Source of the DNA: Euphorbia lathyris
Lineage: Eukaryota > Streptophyta > Magnoliopsida > Malpighiales > Euphorbiaceae
Direction of reading: 5' to 3'
Length of the DNA stretch: 64,000 nt
Assembly (NCBI RefSeq): GCF_963576675.1
Contig: NC_088911.1
Coordinates: 89,371,256-89,435,255, forward strand
Shown: positions 10,047 to 20,388 of the stretch, piece after piece
Position numbering within the stretch: position 1 is the stretch's first letter
How the letters are laid out: every line of letters begins with the position of its first letter
Made by a program: the position numbers and the translations under genes
Notes under the pieces: generated by a model
What the model was told of the DNA's origin: nothing
Seen by the model: only the letters and a program-made list of their open reading frames with translations
The model's database searches: none

Positions 10047-11235
10047 AGAGACCCCTATACGGAACAATTGGGTCGATCATATGATTCCCATTGGCAATAT
10101 GATAAGAAGCTTTGTTCACACATTGCATAACCAAACTAATCCACCTGTCCTGAAACCCCAATTTTTCCATCATTGGACAACGGAACTCCCATTCGACTCT
10201 ATCATAGGCCTTAGCCATGTCAAGTTTGAGCGAAGGAAAACCGGTCTTCTCCTAAAACTTACGGTTCAGATAATGGTTTATCTCAAAAGCTAACATCGTG
10301 TTATTAGTAATCGGCCTCCCTGGTATAAATGCATTCTGGTATGGGGAAATGATTAGATGAAGCACCCATTTGAGACGATTAGCAATGGCTTTTGAACAAA
10401 TTTTGTAAATGACGTTACACAAAGCAATAGGATAGAGGTCAGTCACCTCTCCGAGTTTGATTTTTTCAGGATGAGAACAATAGTAGTATCACAGATTCCA
10501 TTAGGTAGAGAGCCTGAGTTTAGCCACTGAAGACACTCAAAAGTCACTTGATTCCCACTGTATTCCAATTTCTCTAGTAGAAACATGGGTTGAAATCGTC
10601 TGGCCCTAGGCTTTTATCTGGATGCATGGAGAACAATGCCCCTTTAATATCTTCAGCAATCAACGGACACAATAGATCATTATTTATCTCCCCAGTAAGC
10701 TTCGGCCTGACGTTGTCAATAATAGGACCAGCCTCATAACCTTCTTATATGAATCGGCCCGAATAGTAAAAGTGCAGTAACGATTCCAACCTTGAGTTCC
10801 ACTCAAGTCAATTCCCGCTCCATCCTAGAGCCGGGTAATGAGATTTTTCTGCCTCTTATTTGAAGCAACAGTATGGAAAAACCTCAAATTTGAATTGTCG
10901 GACTGTAGCCAAACCTGCTTGGAGCGCTGTCGCCGGTATACCTCATGCTGGAGGAGGACAACCTCAAGATGTTCACGGACAGCTAAGAAAAGAACCCATG
11001 ACTGTTCATCCCGACCCCGTTTCAACCGATTCATCTGCCATCTACACTCGCCCAACTTACTCCCAAACTTGGCCCGCAACTGTTCGCCCCACTTCTGTAA
11101 CACCTCCCCACACATCTTTTGCCGAACCAGAATATCAGCCCCTTGAGACTCATTCCAAGCTGCATCAAACTGAGCCTTATAATCAGACTCTGCCAGCTAG
11201 TAATTTTCAAACTTAATACCTTTGTATTGGACATG
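10047..11235 (-). pseudogene. L1-type LINE ORF2 fragment (RT region)
   Basis: Read right to left: a linker region between endonuclease and RT (NYxLAESDYKAQFD, then RRQRSKQVWLQSDNSNLRFFH near 10880-10950), then RT pieces IALCNVIYKICSKAIANRLK and PYQNAFIPGRPITNN (about 10290-10440), and MAKAYDRVEWEF (about 10190). Several stops and frameshifts. It is truncated on the 5' side near 11235 and interrupted on the 3' side by a copia LTR at 10046. The RT resembles that of the LINE at 19372-33985 (CNVIYK, LIISP, AFIP), so the two are probably one family. Confidence 0.8.
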
Positions 11236-12065
11236 GCCAATAAATATTTAATAATTAGGTTTTATTTGGATAGATAAATAAGTTTAATTATAAAACTTGC
11301 TCAATGGCTCGTTTACATTGTTAGACACGTTACAACACATCTTACCAAACTAGATGCTTTCATTGTTAACTTTTCTGAAATATCCTTACTATATATATTA
11401 GCATTTAACACCACTTATACTTCACTTCTCATCTTTTATACAATCCAATTTCAGTTTCATACAGCAATCCAAGATCCAAACTCTTCATGTAAGTATTTTG
11501 TTGATTTTACATACATAAATTCCTTTATATAGTTTAGTTCTATGTATTTTTAGTTAGTTTTCATATTGGGATATTGAAATTTGGAGGGTATATCCAACCT
11601 GATGGGTTCGCAGTTTGTGATTTTGGTCCACAGAATCTAAACTACAAAGCAATGGCTTCACAAAATCGTAAATCCTTAGCTCCCTCATGTTGATTTCCCT
11701 TTTGTAAAAAGTGATATTCTCCCTAGTAATGAGTTTTTTTTACTGTCTCTGATCTTTGTAGTAGCTCTAGATGTTGTTGGAAGGTAGAGAAATTACATTG
11801 TTTCTTTTCTACATGGGATACTAATCTAATCCTTCAAAATCCTTTGAGTAAACAAGCCAGTACGAATGCTTGAACTGGCTAGGAGATAACAAAGGGTGTT
11901 ACATTGTCAAGGAGGGATATAAGCTTCTTTCCAATCAAGTTCAACAATAAGGTGATGTCTCCTTCATGGTCATCTCTAGTTTCTCCAATTAAATAGTTTT
12001 GAGCTCCTTCTGGCTTGTTTAGGGGTAATGTTGACACTGGTCTTCTTCCGCTATCTCAATGAGTT
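11236..12065. other. AT-rich spacer, no supported gene
   Basis: No ORF with recognisable motifs. The stretch just before 12066 may be the linker upstream of the following RNase H relic, but I cannot align it. Confidence 0.5.
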
Positions 12066-12398
12066 AGTTATGGTTTTGTGTTAAGAGACTCTACTTGTTT
12101 TATTCACGCTCGAAATGGTAGTCTACATTTTACGTCTGATGTGCTTATCATGGAGCGCATCAATGTCCGGGAAGCTTTGAGCTAGTTGAAGGATAATGAA
12201 TTTCAAAATGTCATTGTGGAATCAGATTCTCATTTTTTAGTCAATACTATCAACGATCAAAAGAATATGAATTCTATGTTAATTGTTTCTGATTGTAAAT
12301 CTCTTATAAGGGAAATTCATAACGGTTGTGTTCGGTTTGTCAAGAGATCTGTCAATCTAGTAGCTCATATGAACGAATTCTTAGTTTTGAACGTCTAA
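12066..12398 (+). pseudogene. LINE-type RNase H relic
   Basis: Reading frame GFVLRDSTCFIHAR ... VREALS-stop-LKDNEFQNVIVESDSHFLV ... NVRFVKRS-like VRFVKRSVNLVAH. This is the C-terminal RNase H of plant L1 LINEs (RVT_3 type), covering the second half of the domain. The WLKD motif is broken by TAG at 12183-12185, a probable TGG-to-TAG change. The upstream RT is absent, so it is a 5'-truncated LINE copy or a surviving tail. Confidence 0.75.
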
Positions 12399-13480
12399 AC
12401 GATCCATACGACCTTGCTCTTGAACACTACTAATAACAGACAATAATATAGTTACTGTCATGATAGAGTTGCGACGACAGTTGTTATCCATTATCTAAAA
12501 ACACAACAGACGATGGCAAACATTGTGACATATGAAGGTGTTTGATGGTGTTTTTAGTGTAGTGATGAGCATTCCAAAAACAAAACACTCAGCGATTTGC
12601 AAGAACTTATCTGAATACGTGTTTAAATTGATGCTTAATCACATAAATACCGAATATTATTAATATATATTAATGTGACTCAAATGGTATAGTTTAATTG
12701 GAAAGCAAGATCCATTCCTATTTTGTGTGTAGTAAGGTCGAAATCACGTAAATATATATACATATAGACGCTAGCTGGATCGAAGAATAAATTTTGTTTG
12801 AAAAAGCTTTTGGTCTTTTATAAAACAGATCTCAATATGCGATTCTTTATATAAGACATTAAATATTTAAATCTGTCATTTTACCATATCGTTATTTATT
12901 TATTTTGGTTGAAATTTTCATAAATTGGGAGGGTTGGCAGTGGAATATTCTTATTCTGATAAGGCATCAATATATAGAAATACAAATATGAAGATGAAGG
13001 TGATATTGATAGGGTATCATTGCCATATGCATGCATAAATCATATTCTTTTGATTTATTAAACAATATTATGGATCTGTTATAATATAAGAGCTCTTGTC
13101 TTTCAGTTTTGCAATGTAATTAATTATAAGTAGTAGCAATCAATTAGAATCTTCTTCATGTGGTATACGTACGTATTAGACGACCTCATCTTTTTCTCCA
13201 CTTGATAAATATGTTCTTTCCTTTTTTATTTTATTTTAAATTAAAAAAGAGGAAGAGATGTGGTTGCTTGCTGTCAAATTATTGCATTTGATTACTTAAT
13301 TGATTCCATTTGAAAGATAATTAGTATATGTCAAGTGCCTTTTAATTATGTATAGATTCATGTCCTAACTCCCACCAACTCCTTGTATAAATTAATTAAT
13401 TAATTATTTGCAAACATTAATCACGTTATTGCTATTATATTGTGTATATAAATAAGAGGGAAGAAAGATAAAATTTATGA
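12399..13480. other. AT-rich intergenic DNA
   Basis: About 1.1 kb without a credible ORF. Poly-A/T tracts and TTAATTAATTAATTA near 13391-13406. I see no terminal repeats. Confidence 0.5.
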
Positions 13481-13489
13481 AAATATTAA

Positions 13490-13599
13490 GGGAAAATTAC
13501 AAAACTGAATCAAATGGGAGGTCCATTTACATATTAAACTCATTTACTAATTCTACTATATATCTAGACTGATTTTGTGTGACTTTCCAAAAATACCCC
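13490..13599 (+). repeat. MULE left terminal inverted repeat
   Basis: Matches the reverse complement of 15095-15203 with only a handful of mismatches (for example GAATCAAATG versus GGGTCAAATG), ending in CCAAAAATACCC. Confidence 0.92.
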
Positions 13600-14567
13600 T
13601 GACCTTCCCACTTCCACCACTTGCGAATTGCCGCTCCCTCTATCTCCTTGGTTATGCGAAAAGTTGCTCCAGCATTAATGATTTTAAGACTTTTGATCTT
13701 CCTTTCTTCCTTTAAATTGCACGAAATCCGCACCATTTAGTCAAAATCATAATGAATTTCTCTTTTTCATCTCTTTATCTCTTGATTCTGCAACTTTCCA
13801 ACCCTAGAAAACGAGTAAATGGTTTTTCATCTTCCTGTTCGTTGCTTGGTTTCTTTCTTCTTGTTACCATCAAAGAAATGGTTTTTCTACGTTATTTTCT
13901 TCGTTCTTCCCATGTTATCATATTGTTATTGTCGCTTTTGGGGGTGAAAGGGGCGAAAAATGTAAGTATCTGTTTGTTTTTTCTGCGTTTTTTCATGAAT
14001 TCACTTCGCAATCGATGGTTTCGCTAAGCTTTGCGAAGAGAACGAGCCTGGAAAGTGATGATCTACTTCGTGAATTGATGATTTCGCGAAGTTCTGCGAA
14101 GAGAAAGAGTCTGAAACGTATGGATCTACCTCGCGAATCTATTAGTTCGCGAAATCTGCTAATAGATCCTCACGTTTTAGACCTCGCAGACTTCGCGAAA
14201 GCAGCGATATGCGACGTAGATAGTCACATTTCAGACCTCGCAGACTTCGCGAAAAAATTGATATGCGAAGTAAAATCACCTATTCCCCTGCACATTTACA
14301 TTCGCATGCTTCGCTAATTTTCATTTCGCGAAGCCAAAATTGTCTTTTTTCCTAACTAACACGGTTAATTTTTTCTGTAGATGGTTGAATACGTAACATC
14401 CCTTTCTGGAAGGCGGCGTACTGGGCTGCAGGGGAGATGATTTTCCTTCCTGTATATGGATGAACTTCCCCAAGATTGACACATTCACTCCTGAAATGAT
14501 TCGTTAGGAGAGGTTGTGTCAATCTCGAGGTGCACCATGGGACACGTCCATCCTATGGTGTCAATCT

Positions 14568-14734
14568 TCAAAGTGGACCTAACTTAATCCGGTGCCAATT
14601 TTGAAGCGGATGCGTAATCTTGGTGTGCACCGTGCGACACATCCAGACCTTTTGGGATGGATGTGTCACATGGTGCACACCAAGATTACTCATTCGTTTC
14701 AAAATTGGTACCGGATTAGTTAGTTTCACTTTGA
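14568..14734. repeat. Central long hairpin inside the MULE
   Basis: Arms of about 78 bp: TCAAAGTGGACCTAAC ... GACACATCC pairs with GGATGTGTC ... GTTTCACTTTGA. Around ten mismatches and a loop of about 10 nt. The region just before the left arm (TGAAATGATT at 14492) recurs directly after the right arm (14731), so the block is a composite of direct and inverted copies. Confidence 0.8.
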
Positions 14735-15094
14735 AATGATTAGTTAGTAGAGTTCATTGTGGCAATCTTGTTGTGAATTTTGATAATGTTATGATTTGAA
14801 TGTTGTTATTGTGGCAATCTTGTTGTAAATTTTGATAATGTTATGATTTTAATGTTCGAATCCGTTGTTGTTTGCCAATTTTTGTTATATACCACTTCGC
14901 GTATTAGCTTCAAATCATATCCAGCATTCGCATATGCGAACTAAATTCATCAAGCAAAACAAACTTCAGCTTCGCAGGCTTCGCATATGCGAACTAAATT
15001 CATTAAGTAAATTAAAACATTAACTTCGCAGGCTTCGCATATGGGTGAATATGCGAAGTCAAACGGGATGGGGCGAGCTCCGCGTAAATATTGA

Positions 15095-15203
15095 GGGTAT
15101 TTTTGGAAAGTCACACAAAATCAGTCTAGATATGTAGTAGAATTAGTAAATGAGTTTAATATGTAAATGGGCCTCCCATTTGACCCAGTTTTGTAATTTT
15201 CCC
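15095..15203 (-). repeat. MULE right terminal inverted repeat
   Basis: Inverted copy of 13490-13599. It ends TTTTCCC immediately before the 9-bp TSD AAATATTAA. Confidence 0.92.
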
Positions 15204-15367
15204 AAATATTAAAAAGAAATGAGAGACTAAACCAATATTCTCTTTGGACAAAACTCCAGTGTTGTTGATGGGCCGTGAGATCGGCATGTTATGTTATCTC
15301 AAGGTAACTTAAAATAAACTGAATAAATAAATAAATCAGTTTTTGGGAATTACCAAACCCTTTGATA

Positions 15368-16970
15368 TAGGGCTGGGCGCGGATCCTGGAGATACTGGAC
15401 CGGATCGAATATTCGAGGAAAAAACTCTGGAATTGGACCGGACCGTTGACTTTTTCTGAAGAACCGAACTGGATTGGACCGTTGACTTTTCGTCAAAGAA
15501 CTGGACCGAACTGGACCTAAATTTATCCAGGACCGGACCGATAACCGGATTGGATTGGATTGGATTGGACCGAACTGAAATAACCGAAAGTTTCGCAATA
15601 ATAAATTTATATTTCATACATTAACTTTATATAAAGAGAAATATTATATAATATATAGATATATATTTTGTAAGGTTTGGTGAACTAATTACAATAATAT
15701 AAATTTATAATTTAGTAATAAGGTATAACATTATTATATAGTCATAAAAATTATCCCGATTAATTCCCGTTTATAAAATGAATTAAAAAATATTTACCTA
15801 AAATGTAGACATGAAGAATCGAACACCTAATCAAATGGAACATTGTTAATCGCCTTAACCATCTGAACCAATTCTACTTATTGTTAACCATTTAATTAAG
15901 TAATAAATATTAGAAGTTTTAACATTAAAATTTTTAAACATTTTATAAAATAGAATCTCGTGCTTCTTTACCTCATTCTCTCTGCTTCGATATTTTTTCT
16001 AGGGTTCTATCTCCTCCACTGCACTCCATCGCCGCTACCATCGCTGCTACCACCTCGCACGCCGCCACCTCCACCTTGCACACCGCCATCTCCACCTTTT
16101 ACCGATCTAAACTCTGGTAAGTTTTCTAAATATTGGAAAAATTTAATAAAAAAGTGACACGTGGCATTGGTGTGGTCAACAGTCAAGCGCGTTTTCTATA
16201 CGGGTCAATATTTTGACCGAACATAAGGGTGTAAGGGGCTGTATGTGATGTTTTTGGAGAGTTGAGGGGGTTGAGAGGTTGTCCCCTAAGTTGAGGGGGT
16301 TAGGTGAAAAAAAGTTACAAGTTTAGGGGGTTGAGTGCCTATTAAGCCTAAATTTTATATGTTTAGGTTGATGTTTGGCTTTTACTGCATTTGCTTTGGA
16401 AAACAAGGAATTTGTTGTGTTAAGAAGATTCAATTACAAATTGGGATGATGATTAGAGAGATTTTGCTAATAAAGTGTTGTCTTTTTTGAATTAAAGGTT
16501 GTTTGTTTTTATGGATTTGTTATTTTGTAACTTTGATTTTGTGGGTTTTTTTAGCCTTGTTGTCTACCATAACTTTTAATACTTTGATTTTGTGGGTTTT
16601 TTTAGCCTTGTTGTCTACTGTAACTTTTAATGAATGTTATTTACTTCCTAAAAAAATATCATTTATTTCAAGTTATGTAAGATAATAAAATTTTATATTT
16701 TATTATCTTGTAAATTAAATTTTTAATTTATTTTTTAGGACTTAAACTATTAAATATTTATCCGAATCACCGAAAAATTATATTGGATTGGACCGGAACC
16801 GAATCTCCGAATCCCCGAACTGGACTGGACTGAAATTTTGGGGCAATTCAATTCTGGAGATTTATTTATTCAATCCAATCATGGAGATTTCATTTTATTA
16901 ATCTCTGAATTTCAATCCAATACTGAAGATTCATGAATCCCCGACTTGGACCGAACTGTGTCCAGCCCTA
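15368..16970. mobile_element. Non-autonomous hAT element
   Basis: 1603 bp starting TAGGGCTGGGC and ending GTCCAGCCCTA, with an exact 8-bp flanking repeat CTTTGATA (15360-15367 and 16971-16978). Short TIRs and an 8-bp TSD define hAT. Both subterminal regions are full of GGACCG/GAACTGGAC words (15395-15585 and 16785-16960), the usual clustered subterminal sites of hAT elements. No transposase. The centre (15950-16140) looks like a gene 5' end, with CT-rich sequence, a Pro/Thr-rich frame and then GGTAAGTTTTC, a good splice donor, which suggests a captured fragment. Confidence 0.88.
16530..16631 (+). repeat. Two 51-bp tandem repeats inside the hAT element
   Basis: Unit begins ACTTTGATTTTGTGGG and ends AACTTTTAAT, repeated once with period 51 and almost identical copies (CCATAAC versus CTGTAAC). 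Confidence 0.88.
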
Positions 16971-16978
16971 CTTTGATA

Positions 16979-17170
16979 ATAGCTGGGTATGGAGAAATAT
17001 TGTTAAGTTGATGTAAGAGTTTCCAAACCTATTACAATATAGGTTGGGAGATGGTGAAATATCTCACTTTGGTATGACTCTGGGTTAATAGGAGAAGCTT
17101 GGTTACTCTATTTCCCAGTGGCTGAGCCGGCTCTAAGGTAATTCGGTTCAACGGTTGTCTAGAATCTCCA
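16979..17170 (+). pseudogene. Possible LINE fragment next to hAT insertion
   Basis: Frames reading GDGEISHF and, after a one-base shift, YDSGLIGEAWL resemble the 'GdG..isfWyD.W....pL' segment of plant LINE ORF2 between RT and zf-RVT. The text on the other side of the hAT element (15240-15360) would be the same fragment. Short and degraded, so this is tentative. Confidence 0.35.
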
Positions 17171-17383
17171 ATTTAGAGTGCCTTTTATTCAAACTATATC
17201 TCAATTACATTATTAAGATCTTACTTATTTAAAATGTAATAAAAAACCGACAATACTAACATACACTGTTTTTTTTTCAATCGTCATATCTCAACAACAA
17301 TATTAATAGCACAATATTTCACAAGTTTTCTCTTAACAATAAAGGTAAGGTATATGTAAAAGAATTTGTGGTTTGCTCTATGT
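17171..17383. other. AT-rich spacer
   Basis: Nothing recognisable before the hairpin MITE. Confidence 0.4.
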
Positions 17384-17682
17384 GCAAACATAGTCCTGCA
17401 GTTTAAAAACTTCTAAACATGGATTTCTAGTTTGTACAGTTTGCAGTTAAAGGAACCGTAAGTCATTTTTCGATCAAAAAATTACTTATGATTTAGTTGA
17501 TATGCAAAAATGAGACCCTATATATGAGGCAATTTGTGACGTCGGACTTTTTAATTTTTCCAAATTGCTTCATTTTAGGGTAAATAACTACGATGTAATT
17601 TTTTACGAAATGTCTAAGTTTGCATATCGCACAAACAACAGAATCATGTTTACAAGTTTCTAAACCACGAGACTGTGTTTGT
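17384..17682. mobile_element. Hairpin MITE-like element (~300 bp)
   Basis: The two halves are diverged inverted copies through most of their length. GCAAACATAGTCCTGCAG at the left pairs with the reverse complement of CGAGACTGTGTTTGT at the right, and the inner GGCAATTTG pairs with CAAATTGCTTC. Overall similarity is roughly 75-80 percent by eye. No clear TSD, so the superfamily cannot be assigned. Confidence 0.6.
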
Positions 17683-18379
17683 AAAAAGTCAATCCATATA
17701 GCTTATTTTGTATTTTACTAACAATAATATAACTGCTAACTATTCACTCTTTATAAATTGACCCAATTTTTTTTATTTGATTTTTCTTGGTTCAGTTACA
17801 AATTAATTAAATCTTTATTTATAGAAAGTAGTGTAAAAACTAGCAGCCTAAGACCTCTAAAATGTTGGAACCACCTCTAATTGCAAGAATCACCATAGGA
17901 TGGTTCCAACCTCCTCTTAGAGGAAAAGGGAGCTAGGCTGCAATTGCTACCCCCAACCTCTAACGGATGTTTCCGCCAATGTAGTTTTCTGATATGCGTT
18001 TTCCAGATACAAATGTTTCTATGTTTTATAAGGTCGTTTATTGTTGGAGAACATAGGATAGAGTTTACACTATCTTTTTTTGGATATAATTATATTATTT
18101 GGCAAAGAACTGTACCGGTGAAGCTGGATGGTTCTTCTACATTGAAATAGTTGAAGTTTAGGGTGTAATAAATAACGGAAGGATTTTCAATAACTGTAAA
18201 CAATTACAGATGTCAAGTAATTATAAGCTACAAAAAATAATCGTTGGACTTGAGGGATTAAAAATCAATAAAACTAACTTATAACTATTTCTATTTAACA
18301 TCTATATAGTTACATAATGTTTAACTATCTACCCAATATTTACATGATATTTAATACCCCTCAAGCCTTAGAGTATAAA
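17683..18379. other. AT-rich DNA, no supported gene
   Basis: A 68-codon plus-strand frame at 17944-18150 has no recognisable motif. The last part (18160-18379) may be the 3' end of the following copia relic, because its antisense RNase H frame fades out here. Confidence 0.4.
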
Positions 18380-19371
18380 GATAGAACTCTACGCTTGCCT
18401 AGAAGTCAATAAAAATTTGCTGGTGGTAAAGCTTTGGTGATAATATCTACAATTAGACAAAAAGAAGGTATATGCAAAGGTTTAACAATTCTTGCCAAGA
18501 ATTTTGGCGAATGAATGGAGTGGCAATCTAATTCAACATGTTTGGTGCATTAATGAAAGGTTGGATTTTTTGTTAAGTGCACAAAATAAGGGTACTGGAT
18601 TTGGATGAGGTAGACCAATCTCCTTGAGAACATATAACAACCATTGTACTTCATTTGTTATGATTGACTTTACTCTATACTCTTCTTCTGTTAAAGATTT
18701 TGCAATGATAGGTTGATTCTTGCTCTTCCAACTAATAAGAGAATCTCCTATAAAAATGCAATATCCAATTACTTATCGTCTTGTGTCCAAGCATGTTTTC
18801 CAATCAGCATCTGAATATGCTGAGAGTGACAATCCGGTCTTTGCATAATAGAAAAGACTTTTCCCTTGATCAACTTTCAAAAAATGTAATATCCTCAAGG
18901 TTGCATTGTGATGTATGTCTGTTCATTTTTCTAAAAAACTAACTCAGAGTATTAACTTAATAAGAAATATTTAGTCTTATATTGGTTAGGTAGATCAGTC
19001 ATCCAACTAGTCTCCTATAAATTTTTGGATTTGCATTTGGTATGCCTGCATCTTTAGTAAGTCAAAGTGTAGAATCCATAGGTGTCTTTACTGGTTTACA
19101 AGCTAATAAACCAGATTCGTATAAGAGATGCAATACATATTTCATTTGAGAAATATTAATACCAACATTATATCTTACAACTTTGAAACCAAGAAAATTT
19201 TTAAGGTTAGCAATTTCAACAAGATCATCACCACCCGATATAATATCATCCACGTATGTCAGTAAAATAGTTATTGATGAATTAGAAACATGTATAAAAA
19301 GTGAATGATATGAAATAGCTTGTTTGTATCCATCAAGAAACTAAATAATCTATCAAACCATAAAGCCATTT
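18380..19371 (-). pseudogene. Ty1/copia RT-RNase H relic
   Basis: On the minus strand: LYGL-like K-W-L-Y-G-L near 19360, YVDDIISGGDD (RT active site, about 19230-19260), FLGFKV, CKPVKTPMD (about 19080), then YSDADWKTCLDTRR (RNase H, about 18780) and a degraded ALTEEEY-type motif. Multiple frame breaks. It ends abruptly at about 19371 in the LINE that follows. It differs from the copia element at 21382-33156 (PVKTPMD versus PISTPMG). Confidence 0.8.
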
Positions 19372-19487
19372 TTCCGGATGATATACACGTGACTACCTTA
19401 GTCCCAATCCCAAAGAAGTCCAAACTGGAGAAAGTTTCTAACCTCAGTATGATTGCACTCTGTAATGTCATTTATAAAATCCTATCC
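19372..19487 (+). pseudogene. Old LINE ORF2, segment 1 (RT start)
   Basis: Frame FPDDIHVTTLVPIPKKSK...IALCNVIYKIL: the first conserved RT blocks of a plant L1 LINE. It is cut at 19487 by a truncated LINE insertion and resumes at 20389. Confidence 0.8.
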
Positions 19488-20381
19488 GGGACTACAGTGA
19501 GGCTGTGGGGCTTTGACGGATCCTGATACCTACTGCGGATTGGATTGAGTTTTTCCGCGCTGATCTTAGTTCTTGGCTGTTAGCTGGTCTCAGTAAAAAG
19601 GGAAATTGGTGTGGTATAGGCTGGAGTACCGTGTTTGTCTACACCATCTAGTGGCTGTGGTGGTGGAGATGCTCGGAGGTGTTCGATCCGGATACTACTG
19701 TTTGTCGAAATAAGCTGGAATTTGTATATGGTAAAGCTGGGGAATGTCAGAAAGCTTTTTTAGATGAGCAGCGCATGAGAAATAAAAGTAGAAGGACTGT
19801 CATGGTTAGCTGGAAGCCCCCGTCGAAAGGCTGGATCAAGGTGAATAGTGATGGCGCTTGTAAGGGAGCCCCGGGTCTGGTGGATGCAGGGGGCGTTGCT
19901 CGGAATGACAATGGATTTTGGGTAGGAGGGTTCGCTGTTAACTTAGGTATTTGCAGTGTTGTGCTTGCGGAGCTATGGGGTCTGTACTTCGGGTTGAAGT
20001 TTGCTTGGGATAGACATTTCCGTAGAGTTGTATTCGAAATGGACTTGCTTGTCGTTGTGGATTTGGTGAAGAATGGTAAGGATCATAGGCGTAGGTTCTT
20101 TTGGCTGATTGATGAGTGTCAAAGATTGTTAAGACAGGATTGGGAAGAGGTTAGGTTGATTCATGTTCTCCACGAAGGTAACCGTGCCGTGGACTGGATG
20201 GCGAATTATGCAGGAAGTTTACCCCTGGGTCTTCACGAGTGTGAGGTGCCCCCTGCAGGCATCCTGGATATCTTATTTTCTGATATTTATGGTACTTGTC
20301 TTCCTAGGATGACTAGTATCACTTAGCTTGTTCTTTGTTGTGTTCCGGGGTTTCGTCCCCTCCATTAAGATAAAAAAAAAC
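19488..20381 (+). mobile_element. 5'-truncated LINE insertion with poly(A)
   Basis: Flanked by CCTATCC at 19481-19487 and 20382-20388 and ending GATAAAAAAAAAC, the hallmark of target-primed reverse transcription. On removal the host LINE frame (CNVIYKILS - KVIANRLKG) closes up. Only the final RNase H part and 3' UTR of the donor LINE were copied. The 3' UTR has the small hairpin GGGGTTTCGTCCCC at about 20347-20360. Confidence 0.88.
19679..20326 (+). CDS. RNase H domain of truncated LINE ORF2
   Basis: Uninterrupted 215-codon frame, although it has no native start because the insertion is 5'-truncated. RNase H (RVT_3 type) spans about residues 45-180. The catalytic acidic residues are recognisable as D in NSDGACKG, E in LAELWGLYFG, D in FEMDLLVVVD, and the final D in HEGNRAVDWMANYA. 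In a complete LINE this domain follows RT and a zf-RVT domain and degrades the RNA strand. Intactness here reflects recent insertion, not use. Confidence 0.8.
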   Translation: MFDPDTTVCRNKLEFVYGKAGECQKAFLDEQRMRNKSRRTVMVSWKPPSKGWIKVNSDGACKGAPGLVDAGGVARNDNGFWVGGFAVNLGICSVVLAELWGLYFGLKFAWDRHFRRVVFEMDLLVVVDLVKNGKDHRRRFFWLIDECQRLLRQDWEEVRLIHVLHEGNRAVDWMANYAGSLPLGLHECEVPPAGILDILFSDIYGTCLPRMTSIT

Positions 20382-20388
20382 CCTATCC

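Larger units (their letters stand above)
13490..15203. mobile_element. Non-autonomous Mutator-like element (MULE)
   Basis: 1714 bp bounded by ~109-bp terminal inverted repeats starting GGGAAAATTAC and ending GTAATTTTCCC. The flanking 9-bp direct repeat is exact: AAATATTAA at 13481-13489 and 15204-15212. A 9-bp TSD with long TIRs is diagnostic of the Mutator superfamily. No transposase is visible. The interior carries a dense set of TTCGCGAA and TTCGCATATGCGAA palindromes (14015-14330 and 14925-15060) and a central hairpin of about 167 bp. An open frame at 14015-14317 reads through the TTCGCGAA cluster and is probably not a real gene. Confidence 0.92.

Noticed and set aside
10838..11216. Plus-strand frames with Cys/Arg and Pro/Thr-rich proteins
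   Set aside because: Antisense to a LINE ORF2 fragment with clear RT-linker motifs.
14015..14317. 100-codon Ser/Leu/Arg-rich frame in the MULE
   Set aside because: Produced by tandem TTCGCGAA-containing repeats; no start context or known domain.
15336..15617. Two minus-strand Ser/Asn/Pro repeat frames
   Set aside because: Created by subterminal GGACCG repeats of the hAT element.
19679..20326. Intact RNase H frame as a host gene
   Set aside because: Bounded by a TSD and poly(A) tail of a 5'-truncated LINE; no start or promoter of its own.
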